A stretch of DNA of 64,000 bases from Halonotius aquaticus (lineage in GTDB: Archaea > Halobacteriota > Halobacteria > Halobacteriales > Haloferacaceae). The stretch is taken from NCBI RefSeq assembly GCF_003605575.1, contig NZ_QKNY01000008.1, positions 1 through 64,000 on the forward strand. Reading direction: 5' to 3'. Of the stretch, positions 7,743-16,773 are shown piece after piece; the first letter of the stretch is position 1; every line of letters starts with the position of its first letter. The notes below the pieces were generated by a model. That model did no database searches. It worked only from the letters and a program-made list of their open reading frames with translations, and was not told where the DNA came from. Made by a program: the position numbers and the translations under genes.

Positions 7743-8597
7743 ATGAGCATCGACACAAGCACCGACTCAGAAAGCGGATTGGTGGCCGACGAAGAACTGA
7801 TCGCCTCCGGCCGACGGCAACGACTCCTTCGCGGAGCCGTCGGCTCGGCGATCTTTCTGGTAGTGTGGCAGGTCGCCGCGATGCCGGTGCCGACCTACCT
7901 GCTGCCGACGCCGCTTGAGGTCGCCCAAGCCTTCGTCGTCGAGTTGACCGCGCCGGCCGTCTTTACCGTCCCGCTGCTCGATATCGAAATCGGCCTGACC
8001 AGAATGCTGGTCAATCTCTCTGACAGCCTCTATCACTACATTCCGGGACTGTTCGTCGGCGGCGCGGCCGGGATCGCTTTTGGGATCGCCCTCGGCTGGA
8101 GCGAACTGCTTGACGACGCAATCACACCCGTCCAGCGCGTGTTACGCCCGATTCCGCCGCTGGCGTGGATCGCCTTTGCGATCGTCTGGCTCGGTGTCAA
8201 CCATCGCGGCGCGGCGTTTATCGTCGGCATCGGGGCCTTCTGGATCAACTTCTACAACGCCTACGCCGGGGTCAAGGCCGTCCCTCAGAGCACGAAGGAG
8301 GTCGCCGCCTCCCTCGGCGTCGACGACGACCTCACGATGATCCGCAAGGTGGTTGTGCCGAAGGCGAGCCCGGAGATCATGACCGGGATCCGCACCAGTA
8401 TCGGCCAGTCGTGGATGATCGTCGTTGCCGCCGAACTGTTCGGCGCACCCGGCGTTGGCTTCCAGATCATCAACGCCGCACAGAACCTCGCACTCGACGT
8501 GAGTGTGGCCTACATGTTCGTTATCAGCATCGTCTTCCTGATCAGCGACGGGATCTTCCAACGCGTTGAATCGAGGGTGCTCGTATGGCGCGAATGA
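7743..8597 (+). CDS. ABC transporter permease (NitT/TauT family)
   Basis: A 284-residue inner-membrane permease with about six membrane segments. The EAA cytoplasmic loop, KEVAASLGVDDDLTMIRKVV, lies at about 190-215, where it docks on the ATPase. The ATG at 7743 sits 4 bp after the stop of the binding-protein gene. An earlier in-frame ATG would overlap that gene and add a Ser/Thr-rich tail. Its end overlaps the ATPase start by four bases (ATGA). This is a SsuC/TauC-like component. Confidence 0.92.
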   Translation: MSIDTSTDSESGLVADEELIASGRRQRLLRGAVGSAIFLVVWQVAAMPVPTYLLPTPLEVAQAFVVELTAPAVFTVPLLDIEIGLTRMLVNLSDSLYHYIPGLFVGGAAGIAFGIALGWSELLDDAITPVQRVLRPIPPLAWIAFAIVWLGVNHRGAAFIVGIGAFWINFYNAYAGVKAVPQSTKEVAASLGVDDDLTMIRKVVVPKASPEIMTGIRTSIGQSWMIVVAAELFGAPGVGFQIINAAQNLALDVSVAYMFVISIVFLISDGIFQRVESRVLVWRE

Positions 8598-9352
8598 GCC
8601 AACAGCCGACCGACGGGAAGATCGTCGTCGACGGGATAGATAAGCGATTCCGCTCGGAATCGGGGCCGGTCGACGCATTACGCGACGTGAATTTCGCGGT
8701 CGAGGAAGGCGAGTTTGTCTGTATCATCGGTGCGTCGGGGGCGGGGAAAACCACGTTGTTCCGCATTATTGCCGGCCTCGAATCCGCAACTGAGGGCACC
8801 GTCTGGCTTGACGGCGAACCGATCGATGGCCCCGGCACCGACCGCGGGATGGTGTTTCAGGAATACGGGTTGTTCCCGTGGCGCACCGTGCTCAAAAACG
8901 TCACCTTCGGACTCGAAGAACGTGGCCTCGACAAACAGGCTCGCCTGCAGCGGGCCCGCGAGATGATCGACCTCGTCGGGCTCGACGGGTTTGAGGATAG
9001 CTACCCCAAAGAGCTCTCTGGGGGGATGAAGCAGCGCGTCGGGATCGCCCGCGCGCTGGCCGTCGACCCCGAGATCCTGCTGATGGACGAACCATTCGGC
9101 AGCGTCGACGCCCAGACCAAACAGCGGCTCCACGAGGAACTGCTCGACATCTGGTCGGCGACAAACAAGACTGTCCTGTTTGTGACACACGATGTCGACG
9201 AAGCCGTCACGCTGGCCGACCGCGTGGTCGTGCTGACTGGGTCACCGGGGTCAGTACACGAGGTCGTCGACATCGACCTTGCTCGGCCACGCTCCCGGAC
9301 GGACGACGCCTTCGCTGACTACGAACAACAGTTACGGGATGCGATCGAGTAA
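8594..9352 (+). CDS. ABC transporter ATP-binding protein (NitT/TauT family)
   Basis: A 252-residue ATPase that energises the upstream permease. Motifs: Walker A GASGAGKTT, Q-loop VFQEYGLFPWR, signature LSGGMKQRVGIARAL, Walker B ILLMDEPFGSVD, and switch His in FVTHDVDEAV. The FQEYGLFPWRTV sequence is typical of the taurine/sulfonate/nitrate group. The ATG at 8594 gives an ATGA overlap with the permease stop; an ATG three codons earlier is also possible. Confidence 0.93.
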   Translation: MSQQPTDGKIVVDGIDKRFRSESGPVDALRDVNFAVEEGEFVCIIGASGAGKTTLFRIIAGLESATEGTVWLDGEPIDGPGTDRGMVFQEYGLFPWRTVLKNVTFGLEERGLDKQARLQRAREMIDLVGLDGFEDSYPKELSGGMKQRVGIARALAVDPEILLMDEPFGSVDAQTKQRLHEELLDIWSATNKTVLFVTHDVDEAVTLADRVVVLTGSPGSVHEVVDIDLARPRSRTDDAFADYEQQLRDAIE

Positions 9353-9365
9353 CCGGGCTCCGTTC

Positions 9366-10517
9366 TCATACCCCAAAGGTCGCCCGCAACACATCCCGCG
9401 TCCCGGGGCCGAGCCCGACAGCTAACACGGCAATCAGCAGCAGGATCGAGTATCGTGGTGACTCCTCAAGCAGGTCGGGTTCAAACACCCAGATGACGAA
9501 CGTTGCTGCCGCCAGTTTGAGCAGCAGAAACGGCCAGGTGTCGCCGGTGACCGCCAGCACAGACGGCGGCAGCACCGCTCCGGTAATATCGACGACAGCC
9601 GCGTTCACCGGGTGTTTCGGGACGAGATTCGGCCCTGCCCCGAGCGCCGGCATCCAATCGAGGCCGACGACGTTGGCGACACCGTCGACCGAATGGCCCC
9701 ACAGCAACACCAAACCCATGAGGCCGGTGCCGGCGTTGATGGCCGGCGCGACCCGTTCGATGAGCAGCCACGTTGCCGCCGCCGAAAGCGTCGCGCCGAC
9801 GGCCACCACCGCAAGCACCTGTGGCCGTAGGCTGACGTACGTTGTTGTCACCGCGAGATACGTGAGATAGCCGACACTCGACGCAACCAGCAGCGTGCCG
9901 ATGGCGGCGACCGGATACTCGTAGGCGTCGACGACGCCGCGGTTCTCAAGCGCGACGCCGACGCCGACGGCCCCAAGCGTCATCGCGAACACTGTCACGT
10001 AGATGAACGGGCTGATGATGAGCGCGCTCACCGGGAAGGCGATCAGCGGCTCGCTTCCCGCGGCGAGGGCAGCGATCCCCGCGTCCTCGATTGTGCGGAG
10101 CGCGCCGCCGAACAGCATGAACGGAAACAGCGCGTAGAACAGCGACCGGCTGTCGCCGATCCCAAGGCGGCGAAGGAGCAGATAGACGCCGACGAGTGCG
10201 AGCAGCAAAACGAGCACATAGCCAACCTCCGAGACAAGTGTGTAGCCCGGGTAGGCGACGATCTCGCCCGCTGCCTCGGCGGACGTACACTCGGTAGTCG
10301 AGAAGAGATACGACACGTCGCCATCGCGGATCACCGCACACTGCGCGCCGTTGCCGTCGGCGGCGACCGGCCCCCAGAAATACTGCCAGATGAAGCGGTC
10401 GTAAACCAACCTGCGGGCAAGCACTGTGCCGACAACGAGGACGGTGGTCAGTGTGCCGACAACACCGAGCCACAACTGTTCGGGGTCGGCATCAAGACGT
10501 GCGGAGAAGCCGGCCAT
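9366..10517 (-). CDS. DUF63 family membrane protein
   Basis: About 383 residues with roughly ten membrane segments, matching the archaeal DUF63 family. Visible landmarks are [20 protein letters not shown] near the N-terminus, [16 protein letters not shown] near 130, and the late segment [20 protein letters not shown]. Charged and aromatic residues conserved inside membrane segments suggest an enzyme or transporter, but no function is established. The ATG at 10517 is used; longer readings overlap the inositol monophosphatase gene. Confidence 0.88.
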   Translation of the reverse strand: MAGFSARLDADPEQLWLGVVGTLTTVLVVGTVLARRLVYDRFIWQYFWGPVAADGNGAQCAVIRDGDVSYLFSTTECTSAEAAGEIVAYPGYTLVSEVGYVLVLLLALVGVYLLLRRLGIGDSRSLFYALFPFMLFGGALRTIEDAGIAALAAGSEPLIAFPVSALIISPFIYVTVFAMTLGAVGVGVALENRGVVDAYEYPVAAIGTLLVASSVGYLTYLAVTTTYVSLRPQVLAVVAVGATLSAAATWLLIERVAPAINAGTGLMGLVLLWGHSVDGVANVVGLDWMPALGAGPNLVPKHPVNAAVVDITGAVLPPSVLAVTGDTWPFLLLKLAAATFVIWVFEPDLLEESPRYSILLLIAVLAVGLGPGTRDVLRATFGV

Positions 10518-10596
10518 ACGAGCGTGTCCGGCCGAGACCGAATTGAGGGTTCCGGTCTCTCGTGGCTGGGCAGCGCAGCCGACCAACCGCGATGCC

Positions 10597-11400
10597 CTAC
10601 ACCGTGTTGTCGATCCCGCGGGTTGCGGCCAACAGCGAGTCGTGAACCGCACCGTTTGAGACGACCAGCCCTTCGGAATCGTGTCGCCACCGGTCGCCGT
10701 GGCGGTCGGTGACCGTGCCGCCGGCCTGCCGGATGAGATGGACGCCGGCAACGCTGTCCCAGGGATACGAGACAAGATTTGTGAACCCACCGTCCAGCGA
10801 CCCTGCGGCGATCAGCGAGAGCGTTGCCTGCGCGGAGCCGAACCGCCGGAGATCAGCATATCGCGTCACGAGTTCGCGTGTCGCCGCCGCGTACTGTTTG
10901 CGGTTGTCAACGTCCCACAACATCAGCGGCGAGACGGTCGCCAACTCCGGCTCGCTCGTTTCGCTGACGCTGATGGCGGTGCCGTTCAGATAGGCCGCCT
11001 CTCGGTCGGCGGTGTAGCTGTCGTCGAGTGCGGGTAGCACGACCGCCGCGCCGACCGGTTCGCCGTCTTCGACGGCGGCGACGGCGGTGCCCCACACGCG
11101 GATGTTGTTGACGAAGTTGGTGGTGCCGTCGATCGGATCGACGATCCAGGCCGGCCCCGAATCGGGCACCGTCTTTAGGGCGTCATCTTCCTCGCCGACA
11201 ATCGGTTCGTCGGGGTACTCGGATTCGATGACCTCGATCACCCGGGCTTGGGCGTCGCGGTCGGCCTGCGTCACCACGTCGATATCGCTTGCCTTGGTCT
11301 CGGTGGCGATATCGGTTCGGAACGATTCAAGCGCCAGCTCCGCCCCGGCGGTTGCAGCGCGCGTGGCGACTCCCGGTCGGCTTGTGGCGTCTGCGTTCAC
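10597..11400 (-). CDS. suhB: inositol monophosphatase family phosphatase (SuhB-like)
   Basis: A 267-residue Mg-dependent, Li-sensitive-type phosphatase. It shows the metal site EED (GEEDD, about residue 70), the family signature [13 protein letters not shown] (about 86-98), and the second metal motif [17 protein letters not shown] near the C-terminus. In archaea such enzymes hydrolyse inositol-1-phosphate and often fructose-1,6-bisphosphate, so a role in sugar phosphate metabolism is likely. The start codon is GTG at 11400. The gene lies 79 bp upstream of the DUF63 gene on the same strand. Confidence 0.92.
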   Translation of the reverse strand: MNADATSRPGVATRAATAGAELALESFRTDIATETKASDIDVVTQADRDAQARVIEVIESEYPDEPIVGEEDDALKTVPDSGPAWIVDPIDGTTNFVNNIRVWGTAVAAVEDGEPVGAAVVLPALDDSYTADREAAYLNGTAISVSETSEPELATVSPLMLWDVDNRKQYAAATRELVTRYADLRRFGSAQATLSLIAAGSLDGGFTNLVSYPWDSVAGVHLIRQAGGTVTDRHGDRWRHDSEGLVVSNGAVHDSLLAATRGIDNTV

Positions 11401-11486
11401 AGGTTAGCTCTCGGCTGACGCTGGTCTATATCCGTCGTTTCCGACCGGCTTTTGCCGACCGACGTGCGTACTCACACCACGTATCG

Positions 11487-11678
11487 ATGCGGGTATTCAG
11501 GAAGCTGCGGCGATGGCTCGCCAACAATGTCGACACTGAGGTCGAACCAGCAACAGCCGATTCAGCCGACAGCGACGCAAAAACTACCATCGACGACCCG
11601 GAAGCCACCTCGCTTCGAGCGATCAAACTGCCCGACTCGGAGCGAGCGGCACGCGACGCAGAAGAGCGTGAGCCCTAA
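11487..11678 (+). CDS. small acidic hypothetical protein
   Basis: A 63-residue ORF with a basic N-terminus (MRVFRKLRRWLANN) and an acidic Asp/Ala/Thr-rich remainder, which is haloarchaeal in composition. It lies between two minus-strand genes and has no recognisable domain and only a weak TATA-like sequence upstream. It could be a peripheral membrane or ribosome-associated peptide; that is a guess from charge distribution. Confidence 0.4.
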   Translation: MRVFRKLRRWLANNVDTEVEPATADSADSDAKTTIDDPEATSLRAIKLPDSERAARDAEEREP

Positions 11679-11702
11679 GCAGCCGAATCGACGCTCAATA
11701 GC

Positions 11703-12371
11703 TCACTCGAAGCGGACGCCCAGATCATGCAGGCCGTCGTTGTGCATGGCGACGTTGATCAACAGCGGCGTCACCGACTCGATTTCAGCGGCGTTGGCGA
11801 GCCCACCGGCGTCAAGCGCACGAAGCCCGTTTATATCCTCTGCGAGCCCACTGACGGTCGCTTTCGCGTTGGCGTCGTCGGCGACAACGAGCGTGTCGAT
11901 CCCCAGGTCAGCATCGAGATCCGCTAATCGCCCGGCAGCGAGGTTGTGGAACGCGCCGACGACCGGAATCTCGTCGGGAGCCGCGGCGGCGGCGATGGCG
12001 GTCACGCTACCGGCGTCGGGTGGATGATAGTGGAAGCCGTCCTCGTCACGCTGCATGCCTGTTGCCGGCGAGATAATGATATTGTCCTCGGCCAGTGAGT
12101 CGGCGACGGCCTCGATCGTCTCGGCGACATGGTACGGCGGGACGGCGACGACGACCACGTCGGCACGGTCGGCGGCCATCGCGTTTTCGAAGCCAGTGAT
12201 CTTGGCGTCGACGCCGCGGTCAGCGAGTTCGGTCTCGTAATCATCGGCTGCTTCGCGTGCCTTCTCGGGGTCGCGGGAGCCGATGACGACATCGTGGTCG
12301 GTGTCGTGGCTCCATCTGAGTGCCAACCCTTCGCCGATCTCACCAGTGCCGCCAAGGAGTGCGATTCGCAT
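11703..12371 (-). CDS. npdG: F420H2:NADP+ oxidoreductase (NpdG)
   Basis: A 222-residue enzyme that passes hydride between coenzyme F420 and NADP. The N-terminal Rossmann motif LLGGTGEIGEGLALRW (residues 5-20) is followed by the NADP-phosphate-binding GSRDPEKA, the central VVVAVPPYHVAETI, and the F420-site region NNIIISPATG-like (DNIIISPATGMQ). The C-terminal GLANAAEIESVTPLLINVAM is characteristic. This implies that the organism makes F420. Monocistronic. Confidence 0.93.
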   Translation of the reverse strand: MRIALLGGTGEIGEGLALRWSHDTDHDVVIGSRDPEKAREAADDYETELADRGVDAKITGFENAMAADRADVVVVAVPPYHVAETIEAVADSLAEDNIIISPATGMQRDEDGFHYHPPDAGSVTAIAAAAAPDEIPVVGAFHNLAAGRLADLDADLGIDTLVVADDANAKATVSGLAEDINGLRALDAGGLANAAEIESVTPLLINVAMHNDGLHDLGVRFE

Positions 12372-12430
12372 GGTTTTCGTGAGGGCTGTTTGGGGGTAAG
12401 CGTTACGTGACCGGCGGGCCGCCCCGGTAG

Positions 12431-13306
12431 TTAGTCCAGACGCTGTAGATACGCGGGAAGGTCGTTGACCGAATCGAGCACCGCGGCCGCGCCAGCGTCC
12501 TCAAAGGCCGCTTGGCCCTCGTCGCCGGCCAACCCGCCGGTAAGGACGCCGACGCCCTGATACTCACGGCGGTCGTCTTCGGCGGCTGCGTTGCCCGCAG
12601 TTCGTACGTCATCGAGCGTGTCGCCGACGAAGACAACTTGCTCGGCGTCGAACCGGTCGGCGAGCGTCAATAGGGCGTAGGGATGCGGTTTGCCCTGTTT
12701 CCAGTTATCCATCGTAAAGCGGTGCTCGTCGGCGACTGAGAGGCCAACACGGTCGAGTGCAATCGATGCCTCTGCCGCCGGTCGACCGGTGACGACACCG
12801 ACAGCGTAGCGGTCGGTCAGCGCGGTCAGGGTGTCGTCGTCGACGAGGACAGGCTCGTCGTGGATGTATCCGTCCGCGTCGAACGGTGGTTTCTCGCCTT
12901 CCAGTTCCGCAAAGAGATCGCTCCCAAGATACAGTGCCTGAAACACGGTACGGAGCCGATCTGGCTCCCACGCGTCGGTCACCCTCTCGTAGTTGTCCGT
13001 CGACAACTCGGATTTAAGCACCGTCTTCGTCGCTTCGAGGCCGCCGCCGGCGTCGGCGATGCGGTCGGCAAACGTCGGGACATCCTGCTCGAAGCCCTGC
13101 CGTCGGGCGAGGACGTAGAGTGCAATCGCGTCAGTGACCAGCCAGTCGTTGTTGAAGCCGCCGGCGTCTTTGAACGGTTGGATCGCTGCGCGATCAAGTG
13201 TTTCGTCGTACACGCGACGCACTGATTCGATGACTGCCCGGCGGTAGGAGTCGGCGACATCGACTAAGACGCCGTCGATATCCAACACGACAGCAAGCTC
13301 ACTCAT
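12431..13306 (-). CDS. HAD-superfamily phosphatase (TIGR01548-type)
   Basis: About 291 residues. HAD motif I is [16 protein letters not shown] (residues 6-21), motif [13 protein letters not shown] (about 190), and motif [14 protein letters not shown] plus [16 protein letters not shown] long helical cap lies between motifs I and II. The family is annotated as a phosphatase of unknown substrate in haloarchaea, sometimes near histidine synthesis genes, which are not visible here. The ATG at 13306 is chosen because the catalytic domain begins directly; longer in-frame readings add an unrelated tail. Confidence 0.88.
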   Translation of the reverse strand: MSELAVVLDIDGVLVDVADSYRRAVIESVRRVYDETLDRAAIQPFKDAGGFNNDWLVTDAIALYVLARRQGFEQDVPTFADRIADAGGGLEATKTVLKSELSTDNYERVTDAWEPDRLRTVFQALYLGSDLFAELEGEKPPFDADGYIHDEPVLVDDDTLTALTDRYAVGVVTGRPAAEASIALDRVGLSVADEHRFTMDNWKQGKPHPYALLTLADRFDAEQVVFVGDTLDDVRTAGNAAAEDDRREYQGVGVLTGGLAGDEGQAAFEDAGAAAVLDSVNDLPAYLQRLD

Positions 13307-13436
13307 TGTCCCGACGGTCGCCGGCCGATACAAAAAGCGTACCGAGACGCCCGCGTCAAAACACGGGTCGGGCGTCGCCACGGAACCGTCGACCGGCGTC
13401 AGACAATCGCACGACGCCGAGGTGGTTGGGGCGTGA

Positions 13437-13444
13437 AATTTAAG
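13437..13444 (+). promoter_or_regulatory. TATA box of the archaemetzincin gene
   Basis: AATTTAAG is centred 28 bp before the ATG at 13469, the spacing of a leaderless haloarchaeal promoter. It supports the 13469 start over an upstream in-frame ATG at 13433. Confidence 0.55.
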
Positions 13445-13468
13445 AACCGGCTTGTCGTATGCTGTGTC

Positions 13469-13990
13469 ATGCATGCCGACATCGTGCCGATTGGGGACGT
13501 CCCCGCCCACGTCAAGCGCGAGTCGTCGGCTGTCCTGCGGTCGGTCTACGACTGTGACGTGACCGTCCACGACAGCCAGTCGATCCCCGACGGCGCGTTC
13601 GATCAATCCCGGAACCAATACCGGGCCGAAGACTTCATCGAACTCGTCAGCCGTGTCGGCACCGGTGATACGAATATCGGCATTACCTCCAACGACCTCT
13701 ACTACCGTCGCCGAAACTACGTCTTCGGGCTTGCGTATCTCAACGGCAACGGCTCGGTGATCTCAACGCACCGCCTCCGGACGTCCTCTGATGGAGGGAT
13801 CACGACCAAGCCGGAAGACGAGGTATTTGCGGATCGCGTCCGAAAGGAAGTTGTCCACGAGATCGGCCACACCCTCGGGCTGGAGCACTGCGATAACTCG
13901 AAGTGTGTGATGAGCTTCTCGCCGACCGTCCGCGAGGTCGACGTGAAAGAGGAGAACCTCTGTGGCTCCTGTAGTCGGATCCTACGATAA
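13469..13990 (+). CDS. amzA: archaemetzincin family zinc metalloprotease
   Basis: A 173-residue metalloprotease of the archaemetzincin (AmzA) family. The zinc site is [12 protein letters not shown] (about 132-143). The family-specific cysteine set follows: the Cys after the third His, KCVM with the Met turn, and the terminal CGSCSR that forms a second zinc site. These proteins are cytosolic and their natural substrates are unknown. Start set by the leaderless TATA box. Confidence 0.93.
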   Translation: MHADIVPIGDVPAHVKRESSAVLRSVYDCDVTVHDSQSIPDGAFDQSRNQYRAEDFIELVSRVGTGDTNIGITSNDLYYRRRNYVFGLAYLNGNGSVISTHRLRTSSDGGITTKPEDEVFADRVRKEVVHEIGHTLGLEHCDNSKCVMSFSPTVREVDVKEENLCGSCSRILR

Positions 13991-14094
13991 CGACATGATT
14001 CTACTCCAGTAATTCCCCGTTGTCTCCGCGGTTGCTATGGTATCGGTCTCATAGCCAATCACCGGTAACTGTTGACGGCGACACTTCTATACTG

Positions 14095-14106
14095 TATCAG
14101 GTGATA
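14095..14106. promoter_or_regulatory. inverted repeat before the toxin-antitoxin genes
   Basis: TATCA-GG-TGATA is a perfect 5-bp-arm inverted repeat, 20 bp upstream of the TumE-like ATG and just downstream of a TATA-like CTATACTG (14086-14093). Its place fits an operator for autoregulation by the HTH antitoxin. Binding is not shown by sequence. Confidence 0.45.
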
Positions 14107-14125
14107 GCGTATCGTGTAGACTCGC

Positions 14126-14422
14126 ATGGCTGACGGTGATGTCGTCATCGAGCGCAACTTCGAGGTTGATACTGTTGCCGGCACTCGGGTCGAACTGTTC
14201 GTCGTCGAGGATTCGACGGCCCCGGGCGGCTACGCCTACCGGTTTCAGTACTACGACCCAGATGATGAAACAGCGATCTTGCGGTACGACAACGCCCACG
14301 ACAGCACCGTTGGCCCACACCACCGACACCACAACGGCGAGGTAACTGGGATCGAGTTTACCGATCTCGAATCTCACCTTGCCCGGTTCCGAACGGAGGT
14401 CTCCCAGCTCAATGAGCAATGA
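14126..14422 (+). CDS. TumE-family toxin (DUF6516-like)
   Basis: A 98-residue protein with a strand-rich N-terminus and the sequence YAYRFQYYDPDDETAILRYD followed by a His-rich PHHRHHNGEV, matching the TumE/DUF6516 toxin family of type II systems. Members inhibit cell growth; their target is poorly known. It overlaps the downstream HTH gene by 11 bp, toxin first, which is the usual order for this pair. Confidence 0.8.
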   Translation: MADGDVVIERNFEVDTVAGTRVELFVVEDSTAPGGYAYRFQYYDPDDETAILRYDNAHDSTVGPHHRHHNGEVTGIEFTDLESHLARFRTEVSQLNEQ

Positions 14423-14849
14423 TACCCACACAACGCCCGCCCCCGAATCGACACAGTATCCGGAAACGCTCCGTCTTACGATTCAGTCCGGCGCGGCGGC
14501 GTTCGATGCTGCACTGGAGGCTGTCGCCGACGATCCGGCTGCCGCCGAGGCGGCGGTCGTTTCCTTCGAAACCGCTGAGGGAATCCGCCGGCTGCTTACC
14601 GATCGTCGGTTGGAACTCATTCAGTCACTGATGGCGGCCCCAGCAGCAAGCATCACCGAGTTAGCCGAGCGTGTCGACCGCAGCTATTCGATCGTCCACG
14701 AGGATATCGAGCTGTTAGCCGACACCGGGATCGTCAAATTTCGGCAGGATGGGCAGTCAAAAGCCCCCTTCATCCCCTACGAGACTGTCGAGCTTGATGT
14801 GACAATAAGTGCAGCAGGCGTCGCAGGTGATGCTGAACTGCCTGTGTAA
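14412..14849 (+). CDS. HVO_A0114-type HTH antitoxin
   Basis: A 145-residue DNA-binding protein. After a disordered front, residues 50-75 hold VVSFETAEGIRRLLTDRRLE. The winged helix is LIQSLMAAPAASITELAERV followed by RSYSIVHEDIELLADTGIV. The end is a wing with PFIPYETVELDVTI. This family is the standard partner of TumE-like toxins and should neutralise the toxin and repress the operon. ATG at 14412 overlaps the toxin's last codons. Confidence 0.8.
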   Translation: MSNDTHTTPAPESTQYPETLRLTIQSGAAAFDAALEAVADDPAAAEAAVVSFETAEGIRRLLTDRRLELIQSLMAAPAASITELAERVDRSYSIVHEDIELLADTGIVKFRQDGQSKAPFIPYETVELDVTISAAGVAGDAELPV

Positions 14850-14859
14850 CCGTCTCAGC

Positions 14860-15657
14860 TCACTCAAACGACCCAAGACTCGACTGTAGCTCCCGGCTGC
14901 TGCGCCCCTCGATCAGTTCGTAGCCGACCAACTCCCGCATATCGACGGCGTACGTCGATCCGTCGCGGTCAACGATCAGGAGTCGCCCTTTCGTGCCTCG
15001 CACGGTGCCGGCGGCGACCGTTTCGGCGACCGGCTGGCTGTCGAGGGCGAGCCCATACTCGACGTCGAACCGTTCGATCGGGTTAAATTCAGCCAGCAGT
15101 GTCTCCCACGCGTCGGTGTCGACCGCCTGCCCGAGGCCAGCCTGTTTGGTCGGCACCCGAACCCGATCCGGAATCTCGGTGGCGATCTCGGCTTCGCGTT
15201 CGCGGGCGATCCGGCCGTTTTCGACGGTCGCGATGTGGGCTCCCCGGTCGGCTCCCTGCTCGCGGAGCCGGGTCTCTAGTCGCCATGCCTTCGTCACGCC
15301 GACTTTGAACGTCGCTGGCGCGAACGCTGCGAGATAGATCGCGTGGTCGTCATGGCAGTCCATCTCGTCTTTCAGACAGGTGCCGGTACAGCGCGCACAG
15401 ACCCATGTTTGGTTGTGTTCCGGGCAGTACGGCGCGGTGGGGTTCTCGCAGGCGATATGGCTGTCATCGTGGATCGTGCCGGCGCAGTGCCGCTCACCGA
15501 GGCTGTAGTCGAGTTCGGTGCCGGGATCGAGCGGCTGATAGGTGATCTTCTCATCGCTTGTCGCAGCGGTATCGGCGGCTTCGCCCGACGCAGCATCGCC
15601 GTTGCTGGGGCTCACCAAGAGCCCACCATCGGCGGCATCGTAGCCAACGATCTGCAC
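14860..15657 (-). CDS. DUF2797 domain protein
   Basis: About 265 residues. A Cys/His-rich centre (HCAGTIHDDSHIACENPTAP, then YCPEH and CARCTGTCL) could bind zinc. It is followed by a GIY-YIG-like region, YLAAFAPATFKVGVTKAWRL, which is the hallmark of DUF2797. The function is unknown. A GTG at 15657 (VQIVGYD) is taken as start because haloarchaeal homologues begin at this motif and the longer reading overlaps the CDF gene. Confidence 0.85.
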   Translation of the reverse strand: MQIVGYDAADGGLLVSPSNGDAASGEAADTAATSDEKITYQPLDPGTELDYSLGERHCAGTIHDDSHIACENPTAPYCPEHNQTWVCARCTGTCLKDEMDCHDDHAIYLAAFAPATFKVGVTKAWRLETRLREQGADRGAHIATVENGRIAREREAEIATEIPDRVRVPTKQAGLGQAVDTDAWETLLAEFNPIERFDVEYGLALDSQPVAETVAAGTVRGTKGRLLIVDRDGSTYAVDMRELVGYELIEGRSSRELQSSLGSFE

Positions 15658-15730
15658 AGCGGCGCTTCGATAGCTGGCAGTAAATCGCTGTCCCTTGTGG
15701 CCGCTGTCACCTGCTGTCGTCGCTGTCGAG

Positions 15731-16657
15731 CTATGACGTGTCGGTCGGCGACTGCGATGGCGAATCGCTGCCGTCCTTCCATTCGCCAAGTCCGGCGGGA
15801 TCAAGGTGAATGTGGGCGTCGCCGACCTCACCCATCCCGGTAAGCTGGGTGACGAGATCGGTTTCGATATCGTGGGCCTCCGCGATGGTCAACTCGCCGT
15901 CGACCTCGACGTGGGCTTCGACCTCCAACACGGTGCCATCGTAGAACACCGTTAGATCGTGGTAGCCTTCGACCGCGGCGTGGTTTGCGATGATCGACTC
16001 GATCTCCTCGCGTTTGCCGGCTGTGGGGGCCGCGCCGACAAGGTAATCAAGGTTCTCTTGGCCGATCTCGACGCCCTGATAGATGACCAGCAGGCTGACG
16101 AGTGCGCCGGCGATCGGGTCGAGCACCGGAAAGCCCAGCCGGACGCCGACAACGCCGATGATCGCTGCGACAGTCGTGTAGATGTCGTTGAGGCAGTCTT
16201 TCGCTAAGGCGGCCAGCGCGGTCGAATCTAATCCGACGTTGGCCCGCTGGGTATACCAATAGGCGAGATACATATCGGCCATGGCGAATCCGAGCGCGCC
16301 GAGCAGGTAGTAGCTGAACTCGATCTCTGAGCCGGCAAGCAGGCCGCGAGCGGATTCATAGAGGAGATACCCGCCGAGCACGACGATCACCGCCCCGACA
16401 AACAGCGCGCTCAGCGGTTCAATACGGGCGTGGCCATGTGGGTGGTTGACGTCTGCTGATTCGAAGGAACTGCTACCCCAGACGAGGACAACGACGCTGG
16501 CGACGAGATCGGCCACCGAGTGGGCCGCGTCGGCGACGAGAGCAACCGAGCCAAAGAGGATGCCGACAGCGCCTTCGGCGATGATCTTGGCGAGATTAGC
16601 TCCGACATTGACCCACGAGGCGCGTCGAAACCGGCGTCTTGCGTCCTCGCGGTGCAT
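15731..16657 (-). CDS. cation diffusion facilitator (CDF) metal exporter
   Basis: A 308-residue six-helix transporter that expels divalent metal in exchange for protons. The TM2 site is HSVADL (HxxxD), the loop is HPHGHARIEPL, and the TM5 site reads KDCLNDIYT, giving DxxxD where zinc exporters usually have HxxxD. The C-terminal cytoplasmic domain (about 210-290) has HAAVEGYHDLTVFYDGTVLE and HIHLDP. The acidic tail is haloarchaeal. The altered TM5 site may change metal choice (Fe, Mn or Co rather than Zn); this is inference. Confidence 0.9.
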   Translation of the reverse strand: MHREDARRRFRRASWVNVGANLAKIIAEGAVGILFGSVALVADAAHSVADLVASVVVLVWGSSSFESADVNHPHGHARIEPLSALFVGAVIVVLGGYLLYESARGLLAGSEIEFSYYLLGALGFAMADMYLAYWYTQRANVGLDSTALAALAKDCLNDIYTTVAAIIGVVGVRLGFPVLDPIAGALVSLLVIYQGVEIGQENLDYLVGAAPTAGKREEIESIIANHAAVEGYHDLTVFYDGTVLEVEAHVEVDGELTIAEAHDIETDLVTQLTGMGEVGDAHIHLDPAGLGEWKDGSDSPSQSPTDTS

Positions 16658-16773
16658 ACAGCAAATTGCCCCAGAAGTGACTTCAGGGTTCGGGTTGTCC
16701 GGGTCTAATTTCGAGTTTCGATCGATCTACCGAGTGGTGTCGCGGGCCAGCGGATCGGCGCCGGGGCGCGCTG

